Assembly: GCF_000244975.1 (NCBI RefSeq)
Contig: NZ_CM001440.1
Span: 5,041,498-5,105,497, forward strand
DNA from: Saccharomonospora cyanea NA-134
GTDB lineage: Bacteria; Actinomycetota; Actinomycetes; Mycobacteriales; Pseudonocardiaceae
Reading direction: 5' to 3'
Length of the DNA stretch: 64,000 nt
A program made the position numbers and the translations under genes. This document shows, piece by piece, positions 7,961-16,434 of the stretch (position 1 is its first letter; the number at the start of each line of letters is the position of its first letter). The notes beneath the pieces are model-generated. The model was given only the letters and a program-made list of their open reading frames with translations, was not told the DNA's origin and did no database searches.

Positions 7961-9913
7961 TCAGCGCACGTGCCGGAACGTCCGTAGGTCCGGCCCGGTG
8001 ACGGAGTCCAACGCACCCGCGAGCTGGCTGCGGACCCCCGCCAGCACCTCGCCACGGGGCAGTTCGACCTCGTTGGGCCTGGCCCCCGTACGCACGGCGA
8101 GGGACAACTCCGCAAGCGCCGCACGGACCTTACGCACTTCGCTGTCCTCGGGCGGCTCGGCCGCCTCCTGCCCGACGGCCACGGCGACCGCGGTGACGGC
8201 GTCGGTGAGTTGTTCGAGGGACACGATCGCGGGCCACCACGCGACGGCCTGCCGCCCGGCGGCCGACGGTTCCACCACGATCTGCTGGAAGGCCGTCCGC
8301 AGGTCGGACAGACCCCGGTAGGCCCGCCTGCGGCGGCGGGAGCGTTCGATGCGGTCGGCCTCGTCGCCGACCGGCCGGAGCGCGTACTCGGCGTACTCCG
8401 CGATCGTCTCGGCGACGTCGGCCAGCCTGCCGCCGAGCACCGGCCTTCGGCTACCCGGCCAGAGCAGGTAGCCGAACACGAGCACCAGCACGCAACCGAT
8501 CGCGGTGTCGAGTATCCGGGCCGAAGCGACCTCGTCGACATCCGACGACAGCTCCATCTGCACCAGGATCAGCGGGGTCACGAACGCGCTCAACAGCCCG
8601 TAGTGACGTCCTTTGCCGAACGCGAGGCCCGCACCGAACAGGGCGATCAGGAGTACGAGCAGCGCTCCGTGCGGCACGAGCAGCAGCGCCGCGGTACCCA
8701 GGCCCGCGCCCAGCACGGTGCCGGCCCCGCGCAACACCGCCCGCCCGAAAACCGACCCGAAGTCCGGCTTCAGCACGAGGCCGACGGTGAGCGTGATCCA
8801 GTACGACTGCTCGGTCGGCACGAGGAACCGCGTCAGTTCGGCCAGCGCCACGCACACCGTGAGCCGCACCGCCGCGAGCCAGGTCAGCGGTCCGGACACG
8901 AGCGAGTGCGCCCACTCGGTGATTCGCTCCCGAGCCGACGTCCTGCTGCGGTGCAGACGTCGCTCCTCCGTGCCGATGTCGCTCAGCGCCTCGTACAACG
9001 CCGTCACGGCGGGGGCCTGCTCTGGACGCTCGTCCCGAGGCGGCTGCAACACGGGCAGCCGCGTGTCGGACAGCACGGCCGTCGCGAGGTCGGTGAAGTG
9101 CCCGATGAGCGCACGCGGTGGGTGCACGCCCGCATTGACCGCGGCGACGGTGGCCTCGATGGCCGGTGTGGTGGCGGCGAGCAGGTTGAGCAGCTTGCGG
9201 TAGGTGTCGTCGCGGCCCGACAGCCACGACCGCGCTGTCAGCAGGCGGTCGTACGCGGTGTTCAGCGCCTCCGTGAGCTGGTGTCGAGCATCCAGCGCCG
9301 ACTTCTCGTCACCCACCGAGACGGCCGACAGCATCGTCGCGAGTTCGAGGTAGACCTGGGCGACGGCGCTGCGTTCCGGGCTGGTGGCGCGCACCGTCCA
9401 GCCCGCGAGAGCCACGGACAACCCCCATACGGCGCCTACGCAGAAGCAGGTGAGCGAGGTGCCCGCCGACACCTCGTCCGTCGAGTGCCCGATGCCGAGC
9501 ACGGTGAAGACGAAGAGCTGCAGCGAGGCGATCGAGGCGTTGCTACCCGCCTCGCTGACCAGTGCGGACACCGCGGCGACGACGATGACGAGAGGCACGG
9601 ACAGAGCGGCGTCGCCTCCGGCGAGCAGCCCGAGGGCGAACCCGAGCACAGCCGCGCACAGCGCTCCGGTCAGTCGCACCGCCCGCGCCCGGTACGTGTC
9701 GGAGATGTCGGCCGTGACCGACGGCAACGCTCCGGTGGACGCGAGCGCGCCGTAGCCGACGTTGCCGAACAGGTAGCCCAGCGCGATCGGCACCGACAGG
9801 ATCACCGCAGCCCGGACGAGCTGCGTCCACTGGATCGGCTTCGGTGCGACACGCAGCAGGTTCACGACCCACCGGGGGGTGACACCGCCCGCGCGCTCGC
9901 CGGACACCTCCAC
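7961..9913 (-). CDS. FUSC-family membrane protein (aromatic acid/efflux type)
   Basis: About 650 residues. Two hydrophobic blocks of several membrane helices (LVRAAVILSVPIALGYLFGN onward, and TWLAAVRLTVCVALAEL onward with VLVFGYLLWPGS) flank a cytosolic helical region, the architecture of FUSC proteins related to AaeB/YccS. Such proteins are thought to export aromatic acids or other small molecules. GTG 9913 or GTG 9907 is the likely start because the first helix begins about 30 residues later; neither has a clear ribosome site. Its 5' part overlaps the open frame of the upstream DedA gene by about 370 nt, which is abnormal and may reflect a frameshift. Confidence 0.8.
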   Translation of the reverse strand: MEVSGERAGGVTPRWVVNLLRVAPKPIQWTQLVRAAVILSVPIALGYLFGNVGYGALASTGALPSVTADISDTYRARAVRLTGALCAAVLGFALGLLAGGDAALSVPLVIVVAAVSALVSEAGSNASIASLQLFVFTVLGIGHSTDEVSAGTSLTCFCVGAVWGLSVALAGWTVRATSPERSAVAQVYLELATMLSAVSVGDEKSALDARHQLTEALNTAYDRLLTARSWLSGRDDTYRKLLNLLAATTPAIEATVAAVNAGVHPPRALIGHFTDLATAVLSDTRLPVLQPPRDERPEQAPAVTALYEALSDIGTEERRLHRSRTSARERITEWAHSLVSGPLTWLAAVRLTVCVALAELTRFLVPTEQSYWITLTVGLVLKPDFGSVFGRAVLRGAGTVLGAGLGTAALLLVPHGALLVLLIALFGAGLAFGKGRHYGLLSAFVTPLILVQMELSSDVDEVASARILDTAIGCVLVLVFGYLLWPGSRRPVLGGRLADVAETIAEYAEYALRPVGDEADRIERSRRRRRAYRGLSDLRTAFQQIVVEPSAAGRQAVAWWPAIVSLEQLTDAVTAVAVAVGQEAAEPPEDSEVRKVRAALAELSLAVRTGARPNEVELPRGEVLAGVRSQLAGALDSVTGPDLRTFRHVR

Positions 9914-10628
9914 GTGCCCATCTTGACGCACGGTTCCGGACGTGGCCGGGTGGCGGACGCCGCCCCACCGGTGCCCGTTCCACGGACGGCCGCGGTGCCA
10001 CCCCGGCGGTGTTCCGGCTGTTCCGGCGGTGGACGCGGAGCACGACCACGCCGAGTCCGGCGAGGACCACCACGAGCGGGACGACCCCGGCGGCGGCCAG
10101 CCGTTCGTACGACGCCCCGGCCAGGTACCCCGCACCGGCCTCCGCGGACGCCCACACCACGGCCCCCGCCCCGCTGTAGGGGGCCAGGTCCCGGTAGCGC
10201 GTACCCGCGGCGCCTGCGACGTACGGGGCGAAGGTCCGCACCACCGGGACGAAGCGGCACAGCAGCAGGGCGGGGCCGCCGAACCGCCGCACCACCGACC
10301 AGGTCCGGTCCCACACCTCGGCGGGCACCCGGCGGCCCAGGCGGCAGCCGCGCAGGCCCGGCCCCAGTCTGCGCCCCGTCCGGTGGGCCAGCAGCTCGCC
10401 GACGACCGCACCCGCGACGGCACAACCGATCACCACGGGGAGGGACAGCGGCCCGGAGTACGCCAGGAAACCCGCGCACAGCAGCAGGCTGAGGGTCGGC
10501 ACGAAGACGCCGACCAACAGCACCGACTCCAGCGACACGGCACCGAGCACGACGCCGTACGCGAGCGGGGAGGGAACTCCCTCCAGCAGCGCGACCGGGT
10601 CCGGCACCGCGGCGAGGTGGAAGGTCAC
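9543..10628 (-). CDS. DedA-family membrane protein with unusual C-terminal extension
   Basis: The first 220 or so residues are a DedA (SNARE-associated) protein: SVLLVGVFVPTLSLLLCAGF near the start, then G-rich helices, LLCRFVPVVRTFAPYVAGAA (the conserved R-x6-R motif region), GAVVWASAEAGAGYLAG, and a last helix VVPLVVVLAGLGVVVL. DedA proteins are linked to flipping of undecaprenyl phosphate or phospholipids. GTG 10628 overlaps the methyltransferase stop as GTGA. After residue 225 the sequence becomes Arg/Pro/Ala-rich and reads inside the FUSC gene in another frame, so the real C-terminus is probably near 9950 and the extension may be artefactual. Confidence 0.75.
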   Translation of the reverse strand: MTFHLAAVPDPVALLEGVPSPLAYGVVLGAVSLESVLLVGVFVPTLSLLLCAGFLAYSGPLSLPVVIGCAVAGAVVGELLAHRTGRRLGPGLRGCRLGRRVPAEVWDRTWSVVRRFGGPALLLCRFVPVVRTFAPYVAGAAGTRYRDLAPYSGAGAVVWASAEAGAGYLAGASYERLAAAGVVPLVVVLAGLGVVVLRVHRRNSRNTAGVAPRPSVERAPVGRRPPPGHVRNRASRWARGGVRRARGRCHPPVGREPAACRTEADPVDAARPGCGDPVGADRAGLPVRQRRLRRARVHRSVAVGHGRHLRHVPGAGGATDRSAVRGCARVRPRAARRRRRRSVRASRHRRRRGVRTGQRGG

Positions 10629-11326
10629 GCGGCGTCCGCCGCCCGGGCCACCGTCCGCTCGGACCGCAGGTGCACGACCCTGGCGGGCGGCAGGTTGCCC
10701 CACACCACGCCCCCTCCGGTGCCGTAACGGGACTCGATCCCGGTCAGCAGGGCGGTCACCGACCGGTGCCGCACGATCTCGGCGCGGCCGGGCAGCAGCG
10801 TACGCAGGACACGCGTGCCCAGGTAACGGAAGTACGACAGGTGTCCGCCGGGAACGAGCAGGGACAGATAGCGGTCCATGATCTCCTGTACCTCCCCGGG
10901 TTCGAAGTTGGCGAAGGGCAGGCAGGAGACGATCACGTCGTAACGACGGCCCAGCTCCAGCCGGGTGATCGATCCGGGCACGATCCTGATGTCCCCGGAC
11001 GCGGCGCACAGCGCGGGGTCGGTCACGAGAGCACGGTCCAGGAGATCGACGAACCTCGGGTTGAGTTCCACCACGTCCAGGCGGTCCTGGGGACCGAGGA
11101 GCCCGGCCAGGGTCCGCGTCACCGAACCGGTTCCGGCGCCGACCTCCAGCACGGACAGCGGCCGGTGAGACCGGTGCCGCTCCCCTGCCAGCCGTTCGGC
11201 GAGCCGGGCGGCGAGGCCGGCGCTGCTCGGGGCGATCGCCCCGGTGGTACGAAAGGTCCGGGTCGCCTCGCGCAGAAAAGCCAGTCGTCCGGCGAGGGTT
11301 GCTGATTCGGTGTGTGTCGCTTCCAT
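10625..11326 (-). CDS. Class I SAM-dependent methyltransferase (phospholipid N-methyltransferase-like)
   Basis: A 233-residue methyltransferase with SAM-binding motif I VLEVGAGTGSVTRTL, an acidic motif II (LDVVELNPRFVDLL), IRIVPGSI, and motif IV YDVIVSCLPFANF. The NLPPA near the C-terminus and the overall pattern resemble PmtA-type phospholipid methyltransferases and KsgA/Erm relatives; the lipid assignment is an inference strengthened by the coupled DedA gene. Start chosen at ATG 11326 (MEATHTES); an ATG 36 nt upstream is possible. It overlaps DedA by 4 nt and diverges from the histidine kinase. Confidence 0.75.
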   Translation of the reverse strand: MEATHTESATLAGRLAFLREATRTFRTTGAIAPSSAGLAARLAERLAGERHRSHRPLSVLEVGAGTGSVTRTLAGLLGPQDRLDVVELNPRFVDLLDRALVTDPALCAASGDIRIVPGSITRLELGRRYDVIVSCLPFANFEPGEVQEIMDRYLSLLVPGGHLSYFRYLGTRVLRTLLPGRAEIVRHRSVTALLTGIESRYGTGGGVVWGNLPPARVVHLRSERTVARAADAA

Positions 11327-11459
11327 GGCGGTGACACTATGGAACGCCGTTTTCGGCACCATCGGCCGTTGTGCGACGGCACACCCCTACGAAAGTAGAG
11401 GGCGCGCCGGGCGTTTCGACGGTGGCACCGGCCGGTGCCTCTCGGCCTATGCTCACGCT

Positions 11460-12596
11460 GTGCTGAGCGCGGTGGAGCGGACGTGGCCGTGGTGGGCCGA
11501 GGTGCTGCTGCTCTTCGGCGTCGGGGCGCTGTCGGTCCAGGAGGCGTACGTGGGCGCCGGAGGCACCCTGGCCAGCCCGCAGGTGGCCCTGGCCGCCGCG
11601 GCGGGGCTGTCCCTGGCGGTGCGCCACCGGTGGCCGGTGGCCGTCTCGGCCTGCACCGTGGCGGTGGCGGCCTTCCTCGGTATCGCGCTGCCGCTCATGG
11701 CCGTGTTGTTCCACCTCGCCTACGTCGGTCGCGTGACCGTCGCGGTGGCCTGCGCCGTCTGTGCCATGGCAGGCAACCTGGTCCTGCAGGAACAACACGG
11801 CCTGTGGACCACCCGGTCGTACGGCCCCTTGCTGCTGCCGGTGGCCGTGCTCGCCCTGGGGTTGTGGATGGGCGGCCGTCGGCGCCTGGTCGCCTCCCTC
11901 GACCGGCAGGTCGAGCAACTGCGGGTGGAACGCGAGTTGCGTGCCGAGCAGGCCCGGTTGGGGGAGCGGGCCAGGATCGCCGCCGAGATGCACGACGTGC
12001 TGGCCCACCGGCTCAGCGTGCTCGCCCTGCACGCGGGCGCGCTTCAGCGCCGCGCCGCCGTCCTCCCCGCGCCGGTGGCCGACCGCGTCGACCTGCTGCG
12101 GACGACGTCCACCGAGGCCCTGCGCGACCTGAGGGACGTGCTCGGGGTGTTGCGCGACAGCGAGCCGGACGGCGAGCACGGAACCCGGTCACCGGGACCG
12201 CGCGACCTGCCGACACTGCTGCACGAGGCACGCACCGCCGGGCAGCGGATCGACGCGGTGGTCGAGGGCGACGTGACCGCGGTACCGGTCAGCCACCGGC
12301 TCGCCGTGCACCGCGTGGTGCAGGAGGCCCTCACCAACGCCAGGAAGCACGCGTCCGGTGCCGCGGTGCGGGTCGTGGTGCGATACGGGCCTCCGAAGTC
12401 CGCGATCGAGGTGAGCAACGAGGCCGGAACGCGGGCCGGGCTCGCCGAGGTGGACAGCGGGTACGGGTTGGCCGGGCTGACCGAACGGATCGCCTCCCTC
12501 GGCGGCCGCCTGGAGTACGGCCCCACCGAGCCGGGCGGGTGGCGTCTCGTCGCCGAGATCCCCCTCCACGACCACACGACCTCGGGAGCGACGTGA
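11460..12596 (+). CDS. Sensor histidine kinase (NarL/DesK-type partner, HisKA_3)
   Basis: A 378-residue membrane kinase. About five N-terminal transmembrane segments (WWAEVLLLFGVGALS, then PQVALAAAAGLSLAV, AAFLGIALPLMAVLFHLAYVG, VACAVCAMAGNLVL, LLPVAVLALGLWMG) are followed by a coiled linker, the phosphoacceptor EMHDVLAHRLSVLALHAGAL and an HATPase domain (QEALTNARKHA, GYGLAGLTERIASLGG). The ligand is unknown. GTG 11460 is chosen because it directly precedes the first membrane helix. It overlaps the response regulator by 4 nt. The head-to-head methyltransferase-DedA-FUSC group is a possible target. Confidence 0.9.
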   Translation: MLSAVERTWPWWAEVLLLFGVGALSVQEAYVGAGGTLASPQVALAAAAGLSLAVRHRWPVAVSACTVAVAAFLGIALPLMAVLFHLAYVGRVTVAVACAVCAMAGNLVLQEQHGLWTTRSYGPLLLPVAVLALGLWMGGRRRLVASLDRQVEQLRVERELRAEQARLGERARIAAEMHDVLAHRLSVLALHAGALQRRAAVLPAPVADRVDLLRTTSTEALRDLRDVLGVLRDSEPDGEHGTRSPGPRDLPTLLHEARTAGQRIDAVVEGDVTAVPVSHRLAVHRVVQEALTNARKHASGAAVRVVVRYGPPKSAIEVSNEAGTRAGLAEVDSGYGLAGLTERIASLGGRLEYGPTEPGGWRLVAEIPLHDHTTSGAT

Positions 12597-13243
12597 TCCG
12601 GACGATGATCGTCGACGACGACCACCTGGTCCGGCTGGCCCTCGCCGACATTCTCGACACCGACCCCGGTATCACGGTGGTGGCGCAGGCGGGCGACGGC
12701 GCCGAGGCCGTCGAGGTGGCGCGCTCTCGCCAGGTGGACGTCGCGTTGCTGGACGTGCGCATGCCCCGCATGGACGGCATCACCGCCACCCGACACCTGC
12801 GCGCGCTGCCCCGGCCACCCCAGGTCGTCGTGCTGACCACCTTCGACCTCGACCAGTACGTCTACGACGCCCTGGCCGCGGGCGCCTCGGGCTTCCTGCT
12901 GAAGGACACCGAGCCGGAGGAGATCGTCAAGGCCCTGCGGGTCGTCGCGGAGGGCCAGGCCATGCTGCACCCGTCCGCCGCCCGGCGCCTCATCGACCGC
13001 TACCACCGCACAGCCCGCACCCTGACGGCCGCCGAACGCTCCCGCGCCGACCGGCTGACCCCGAGGGAACGGGACGTACTGGCGCTGCTCGCCGACGGAG
13101 CGTCCAACGCCGAGATCGCCACCACCCTGGGAATGCGGGAGAGCACCGTGAAGGCACACGTCAGCCGCATCCTGTCCGCCCTGGAAGTGGGCAACAGGGT
13201 GCAGGCAGCCCTGTTCGCCCGGGACGCGGGGATCGCCCACTGA
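12593..13243 (+). CDS. NarL/LuxR-family response regulator
   Basis: A 216-residue regulator. The receiver domain has the acidic pocket MIVDDD, phospho-acceptor Asp in VALLDVRMPRMDGI, the switch Thr in VVLTTFD and Lys in GFLLKDTEPEEI. The C-terminal LuxR HTH is LTPRERDVLALLADG followed by NAEIATTLGMRESTVKAHVS. GTG 12593 overlaps the kinase TGA (GTGA), so the pair is translationally coupled and is the cognate two-component system. A long GC-rich frame in the same phase upstream is a shadow of the kinase gene. Confidence 0.93.
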   Translation: MIRTMIVDDDHLVRLALADILDTDPGITVVAQAGDGAEAVEVARSRQVDVALLDVRMPRMDGITATRHLRALPRPPQVVVLTTFDLDQYVYDALAAGASGFLLKDTEPEEIVKALRVVAEGQAMLHPSAARRLIDRYHRTARTLTAAERSRADRLTPRERDVLALLADGASNAEIATTLGMRESTVKAHVSRILSALEVGNRVQAALFARDAGIAH

Positions 13244-13373
13244 CCGCTCGACGGCCGCGCTCCGCACCGGTCGCCGGTGACCGTCCGAAGTGGAGAAGAA
13301 GCCGGTGATCCGACGGCACAGGAGCCGGAACACGGGACGCGCTGTCAGGGAGCCCAAGACGGTGCGGCAGTGG

Positions 13374-15950
13374 TCAGCCCGCGCCGAGACAGAGGAACGG
13401 GCGGCGGAACGGATCCACGGCGGTGGCCTCGGCGAGGGCCACCGCGGGCGACCTGCCGGAGGCGAGCCGTTCGTGGAGGTCGGCCATCGCTTCCGCCGAC
13501 GCGTTGTCACCGACGCGCGCCACCGCGCCGACCACCGTGCGACACCCGCTCGCCAGCAGCGCACCCGCGAACCCGAGCGCCTCCTCGCCCGGCCGGATGT
13601 GGCTCAACGCCAGTTCACAGGCAGCGAGCACCACGCGGTCCGGTGGGTTCGCCAGTCGCGCGGCCTCGTGCGCGAAGAGCGGTCCGTCCACAAGCTCCAG
13701 GCGGGAGAACAGCGCGTTCGCCGGTTCGTGGGCTCCGTGGGCGACGAGGTGAGCGAGCCCCGAACCGTCCAGTGCCTCCAGTACCGCGTGACTCGTCGCC
13801 TTCTCACCGTCCACGAGCCTCGCCGACGGGTACACCGACGTCAGTTTGCCCACCTCACCGACCGCGCCCGGCACACCGGGCCCGCCGACCAGCACCACCG
13901 GCTCGGATCTCCCGGCGCTCGCCGCGCCGAGCCACGCGGTGGCGGACGGAGCGACCGAAAGCGGTCGCCCGCGCATGCTCGGCAACGCGGCCCACGGCAG
14001 CGCGTGCAACGAACCCGTCGGGATGATCACCAGCTCCCGGTCGCCGAGGAGCGGCCCGAGCGGTTCGAGCAGCACCTCGTCGAGCCGGTCGGCTCGACGG
14101 CGTGCCGACGCCAGCACCGCCGTGGCGAGCGGCGTGGGCAGATGGTCCGGAGCGAGCGCGTCGAGGTCGGCCCGGAGCTGGTGAGTGATCTCCACGGCGT
14201 CCCCGAGCGGCCCCAGCCGCACGAGTTCGAACCGGCCGTCGCGCACCACCACGGCGGCGAGGGTGTCCGCGTGCCCCACGAAGCTCACCATCACGCGTTC
14301 ACCGAGCTCGGCGGCCACCTGGTCCGGCGCCGCCACCGGGCGCGGGCGGCCCCACTGGCTCGTGTACCAGCCGAGTCTGCTCGCCTCCCGCTGCAACCAC
14401 GCGTAGCGGTTCTCCAGCGCGGTCACCGGTTTGCCCGCGAGCCGGTTGTGCTGCACCGAGCGCTGGACGTGCCGCATCTCCGCGAGGTACTTCGCCAGCA
14501 CCGGATCGTCGATCGTGGGCATCGGCTCGTAGCGGTACACCTGGGCTCGCGTGCGTTCCTGCCAGCCGAACAACCGGCGCGCCCCGGCCTGCCCCCGGGC
14601 GCTCTCCAGCACCAGCCCGACGGCCAGGGTGCCCAGTTCGTGGCCGTGCACCGCGGTGCCGCAAAGCAGGTCCAGACCACCCATGCGATCACGTGCCCAC
14701 CCGAGTTCCACCAGCCCGGCCCGCGCCTGGGCCAGCGCCGAGCGCCGGTTCCGCGTGGCCACCGCGAGTTCGGCCCGGCACAGCCGTAACAGCATCCGGT
14801 GGTCGACCGGGCTGGTACGGCGAGGCTTCGGCACCTGCGCGAGCAGGGCCTTCGCCGTCTCCAGCTCCCCTCGCCGCAGCCGGAGGCGGACGGCGAGCAG
14901 GCGTGCCGCCGCGGTCTCGTCGCGCAGCCCGAGTCGCTCCAGCCGGTGCGACAGGTCCACGAGCGCCGACGGCAGCCGGGCGGGTGGCCGCGCGCACTGT
15001 TCGAGTACCTCGGTGGCGTCGGCCCGCAGCCGCGCGAGCGCGGCGACCTCCGCCCACGGCAGGTTGCCGCGCCTCAGAAACCGTCGTCGCGCCGACACCG
15101 CGAGGCGACGAGCGGTGTCGAACTCACCCTCCAGCAGCGCGGCAGCGGCTCTCGCCACCTCCGCCTCGGCCAGGTCCTGGATCACGCGGTTGCGCCGGAA
15201 CTCCGGCAGCGCCTCGTCCAGGTGGCGCGCGGCCTCCGTTGCGAGGCCCGCCACCAGCAACGCCCGCGCCTGGTCGAGTCGCACCCTCGCCACCCAGCCC
15301 GGTGCGGCGTTCTCCAGGATGCGCGCCGCCTCGTCGTAGTGCCGCAGCGCACCGGGGATGTCGCCGGTGAGCTGGGCGAGGTCTCCCAGTCCGTGCCGGG
15401 CCTTGCCCTCGATGCGGGTGAGCCGGTGTTCGGCCGCCAACCGGATCGCCTGGTCGAAGTCCTTGGCCGCCGCGTCGAGGTCGCCCGTCTCGGCGTGGAT
15501 CTGCGCCCGGTTGGTCAGCGTGCGCGCGAGCAGCAGCCCGTCGTCGAGGTGCAGCCTCTCCAGTGCCGGGATGATGGAGTCGAACAGCGCGACGGACTCG
15601 GACGCACGCCCCACCCGGAACAGCAGCAGGGCACGCTGTCCGGTGATGACGGCGCCGAGCTCCTGCCGTAGCGGGCCTTCCGGGAGCCGCTCCAGTTCGG
15701 CTCTCGCTCGCTTCAACCCACGGAACCCGTCGGCCGTCGAACCGACCTCGGCGGTCGCCAACGCCAGGCTGATGCGCACCCGGATCCGGGCGGCCACCCA
15801 CTCCGGGGTGTCGCGACCGGAACCGTCGATCAGGCGCAGCGCCTTCCGCAGCAGGCGGATGGCCTCGACGTTGTGCGCGCTCGCCGCCGCGTCGTTCGCC
15901 CGACGGTGAAGTGCGAGAACGGCGGGGAGGCGCGTGTGGTGAGGAGACAC
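13374..15950 (-). CDS. TPR-CHAT protein (caspase-like cysteine protease)
   Basis: An 858-residue protein without signal peptide or membrane segment. Residues about 1-480 are TPR-like helical repeats (HNVEAIRLLRKALRLID, HAETGDLDAAAKDFDQAI, GDIPGALRHYDEAA). A CHAT domain occupies about 550-858, with both catalytic residues in place: His738 in HLVAHGAHEP and Cys778 in VVLAACELA. Family knowledge: CHAT domains are clan CD proteases related to caspases and separase, and TPR-CHAT proteins act in Craspase and other conflict systems. It is the last gene of the six-gene operon, 10 nt after the 157-residue protein. GTG 15950 is the likely start. The substrate is unknown; the small upstream protein is a candidate. 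Confidence 0.9.
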   Translation of the reverse strand: MSPHHTRLPAVLALHRRANDAAASAHNVEAIRLLRKALRLIDGSGRDTPEWVAARIRVRISLALATAEVGSTADGFRGLKRARAELERLPEGPLRQELGAVITGQRALLLFRVGRASESVALFDSIIPALERLHLDDGLLLARTLTNRAQIHAETGDLDAAAKDFDQAIRLAAEHRLTRIEGKARHGLGDLAQLTGDIPGALRHYDEAARILENAAPGWVARVRLDQARALLVAGLATEAARHLDEALPEFRRNRVIQDLAEAEVARAAAALLEGEFDTARRLAVSARRRFLRRGNLPWAEVAALARLRADATEVLEQCARPPARLPSALVDLSHRLERLGLRDETAAARLLAVRLRLRRGELETAKALLAQVPKPRRTSPVDHRMLLRLCRAELAVATRNRRSALAQARAGLVELGWARDRMGGLDLLCGTAVHGHELGTLAVGLVLESARGQAGARRLFGWQERTRAQVYRYEPMPTIDDPVLAKYLAEMRHVQRSVQHNRLAGKPVTALENRYAWLQREASRLGWYTSQWGRPRPVAAPDQVAAELGERVMVSFVGHADTLAAVVVRDGRFELVRLGPLGDAVEITHQLRADLDALAPDHLPTPLATAVLASARRRADRLDEVLLEPLGPLLGDRELVIIPTGSLHALPWAALPSMRGRPLSVAPSATAWLGAASAGRSEPVVLVGGPGVPGAVGEVGKLTSVYPSARLVDGEKATSHAVLEALDGSGLAHLVAHGAHEPANALFSRLELVDGPLFAHEAARLANPPDRVVLAACELALSHIRPGEEALGFAGALLASGCRTVVGAVARVGDNASAEAMADLHERLASGRSPAVALAEATAVDPFRRPFLCLGAG

Positions 15951-15960
15951 TCCGCCGACG

Positions 15961-16434
15961 TCAGAGAACGACCGCGGGCGTCACCACTGTTCGCCGTCCG
16001 CCTTCACCGCCGACGTGGACGACGATCTGGGTGGTACCGCTCGGGACGTCGTTCAACACGAACCGGCCTCCGTCGTCGGCGACGGTCGAACACGTGTCGT
16101 GGCCCGCCACCCGGACCTCGACGGCATGCTCCCCCTCGGGGACGAGCCAGCCGTCGATACGGTGGCACGGCCCCGTCTTCGTAAGGTTGATCATGACGGT
16201 GAGGTCGCTGACGGTGAAGGTGATCGTCCCCTGGGTGACGCTGCGCACGCCCGCCATAGCGTCGGCCCGCTCCCACTGAGCCACCTCGACGTCGAGATCC
16301 TCCAGCGCGAGGGCGAACTGCACCCGTTCGACGAGGTCGGCGGGAGGTGGATCGAACTCGTCGACCAGCCGGTCGAGGTCCAGAAGCAGTGTGTCGAGTG
16401 TGTCGTCGTCCGGGTAGGAACTGCCCTCATGCAT
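15961..16434 (-). CDS. 157-residue two-part protein between sigma factor and CHAT protease
   Basis: Function unknown. Residues 1-60 are acidic and helical (DDDTLDTLLLDLDRLVDEFD, then DPPPADLVERVQFALALEDL). Residues 70-157 are all-beta with a carboxypeptidase-regulatory-like look (RIDGWLVPEGEHAVEV, GGRFVLNDVPSGTTQIVV). A variable linker joins them. No catalytic motif, zinc finger or membrane segment is present. ATG 16434 overlaps the sigma-factor stop by 8 nt, so the two proteins are likely made in similar amounts. I recall similar genes between a sigma factor and a CHAT gene in other actinomycetes but cannot verify this. Inferred roles are sigma-binding regulator, protease substrate, or both. 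Confidence 0.7.
   Translation of the reverse strand: MHEGSSYPDDDTLDTLLLDLDRLVDEFDPPPADLVERVQFALALEDLDVEVAQWERADAMAGVRSVTQGTITFTVSDLTVMINLTKTGPCHRIDGWLVPEGEHAVEVRVAGHDTCSTVADDGGRFVLNDVPSGTTQIVVHVGGEGGRRTVVTPAVVL

Noticed and set aside
8210-10492. Plus-strand open frame of 760 codons
   Set aside because: Antisense to FUSC and DedA, with Arg/Gln/His-rich composition and no motifs.
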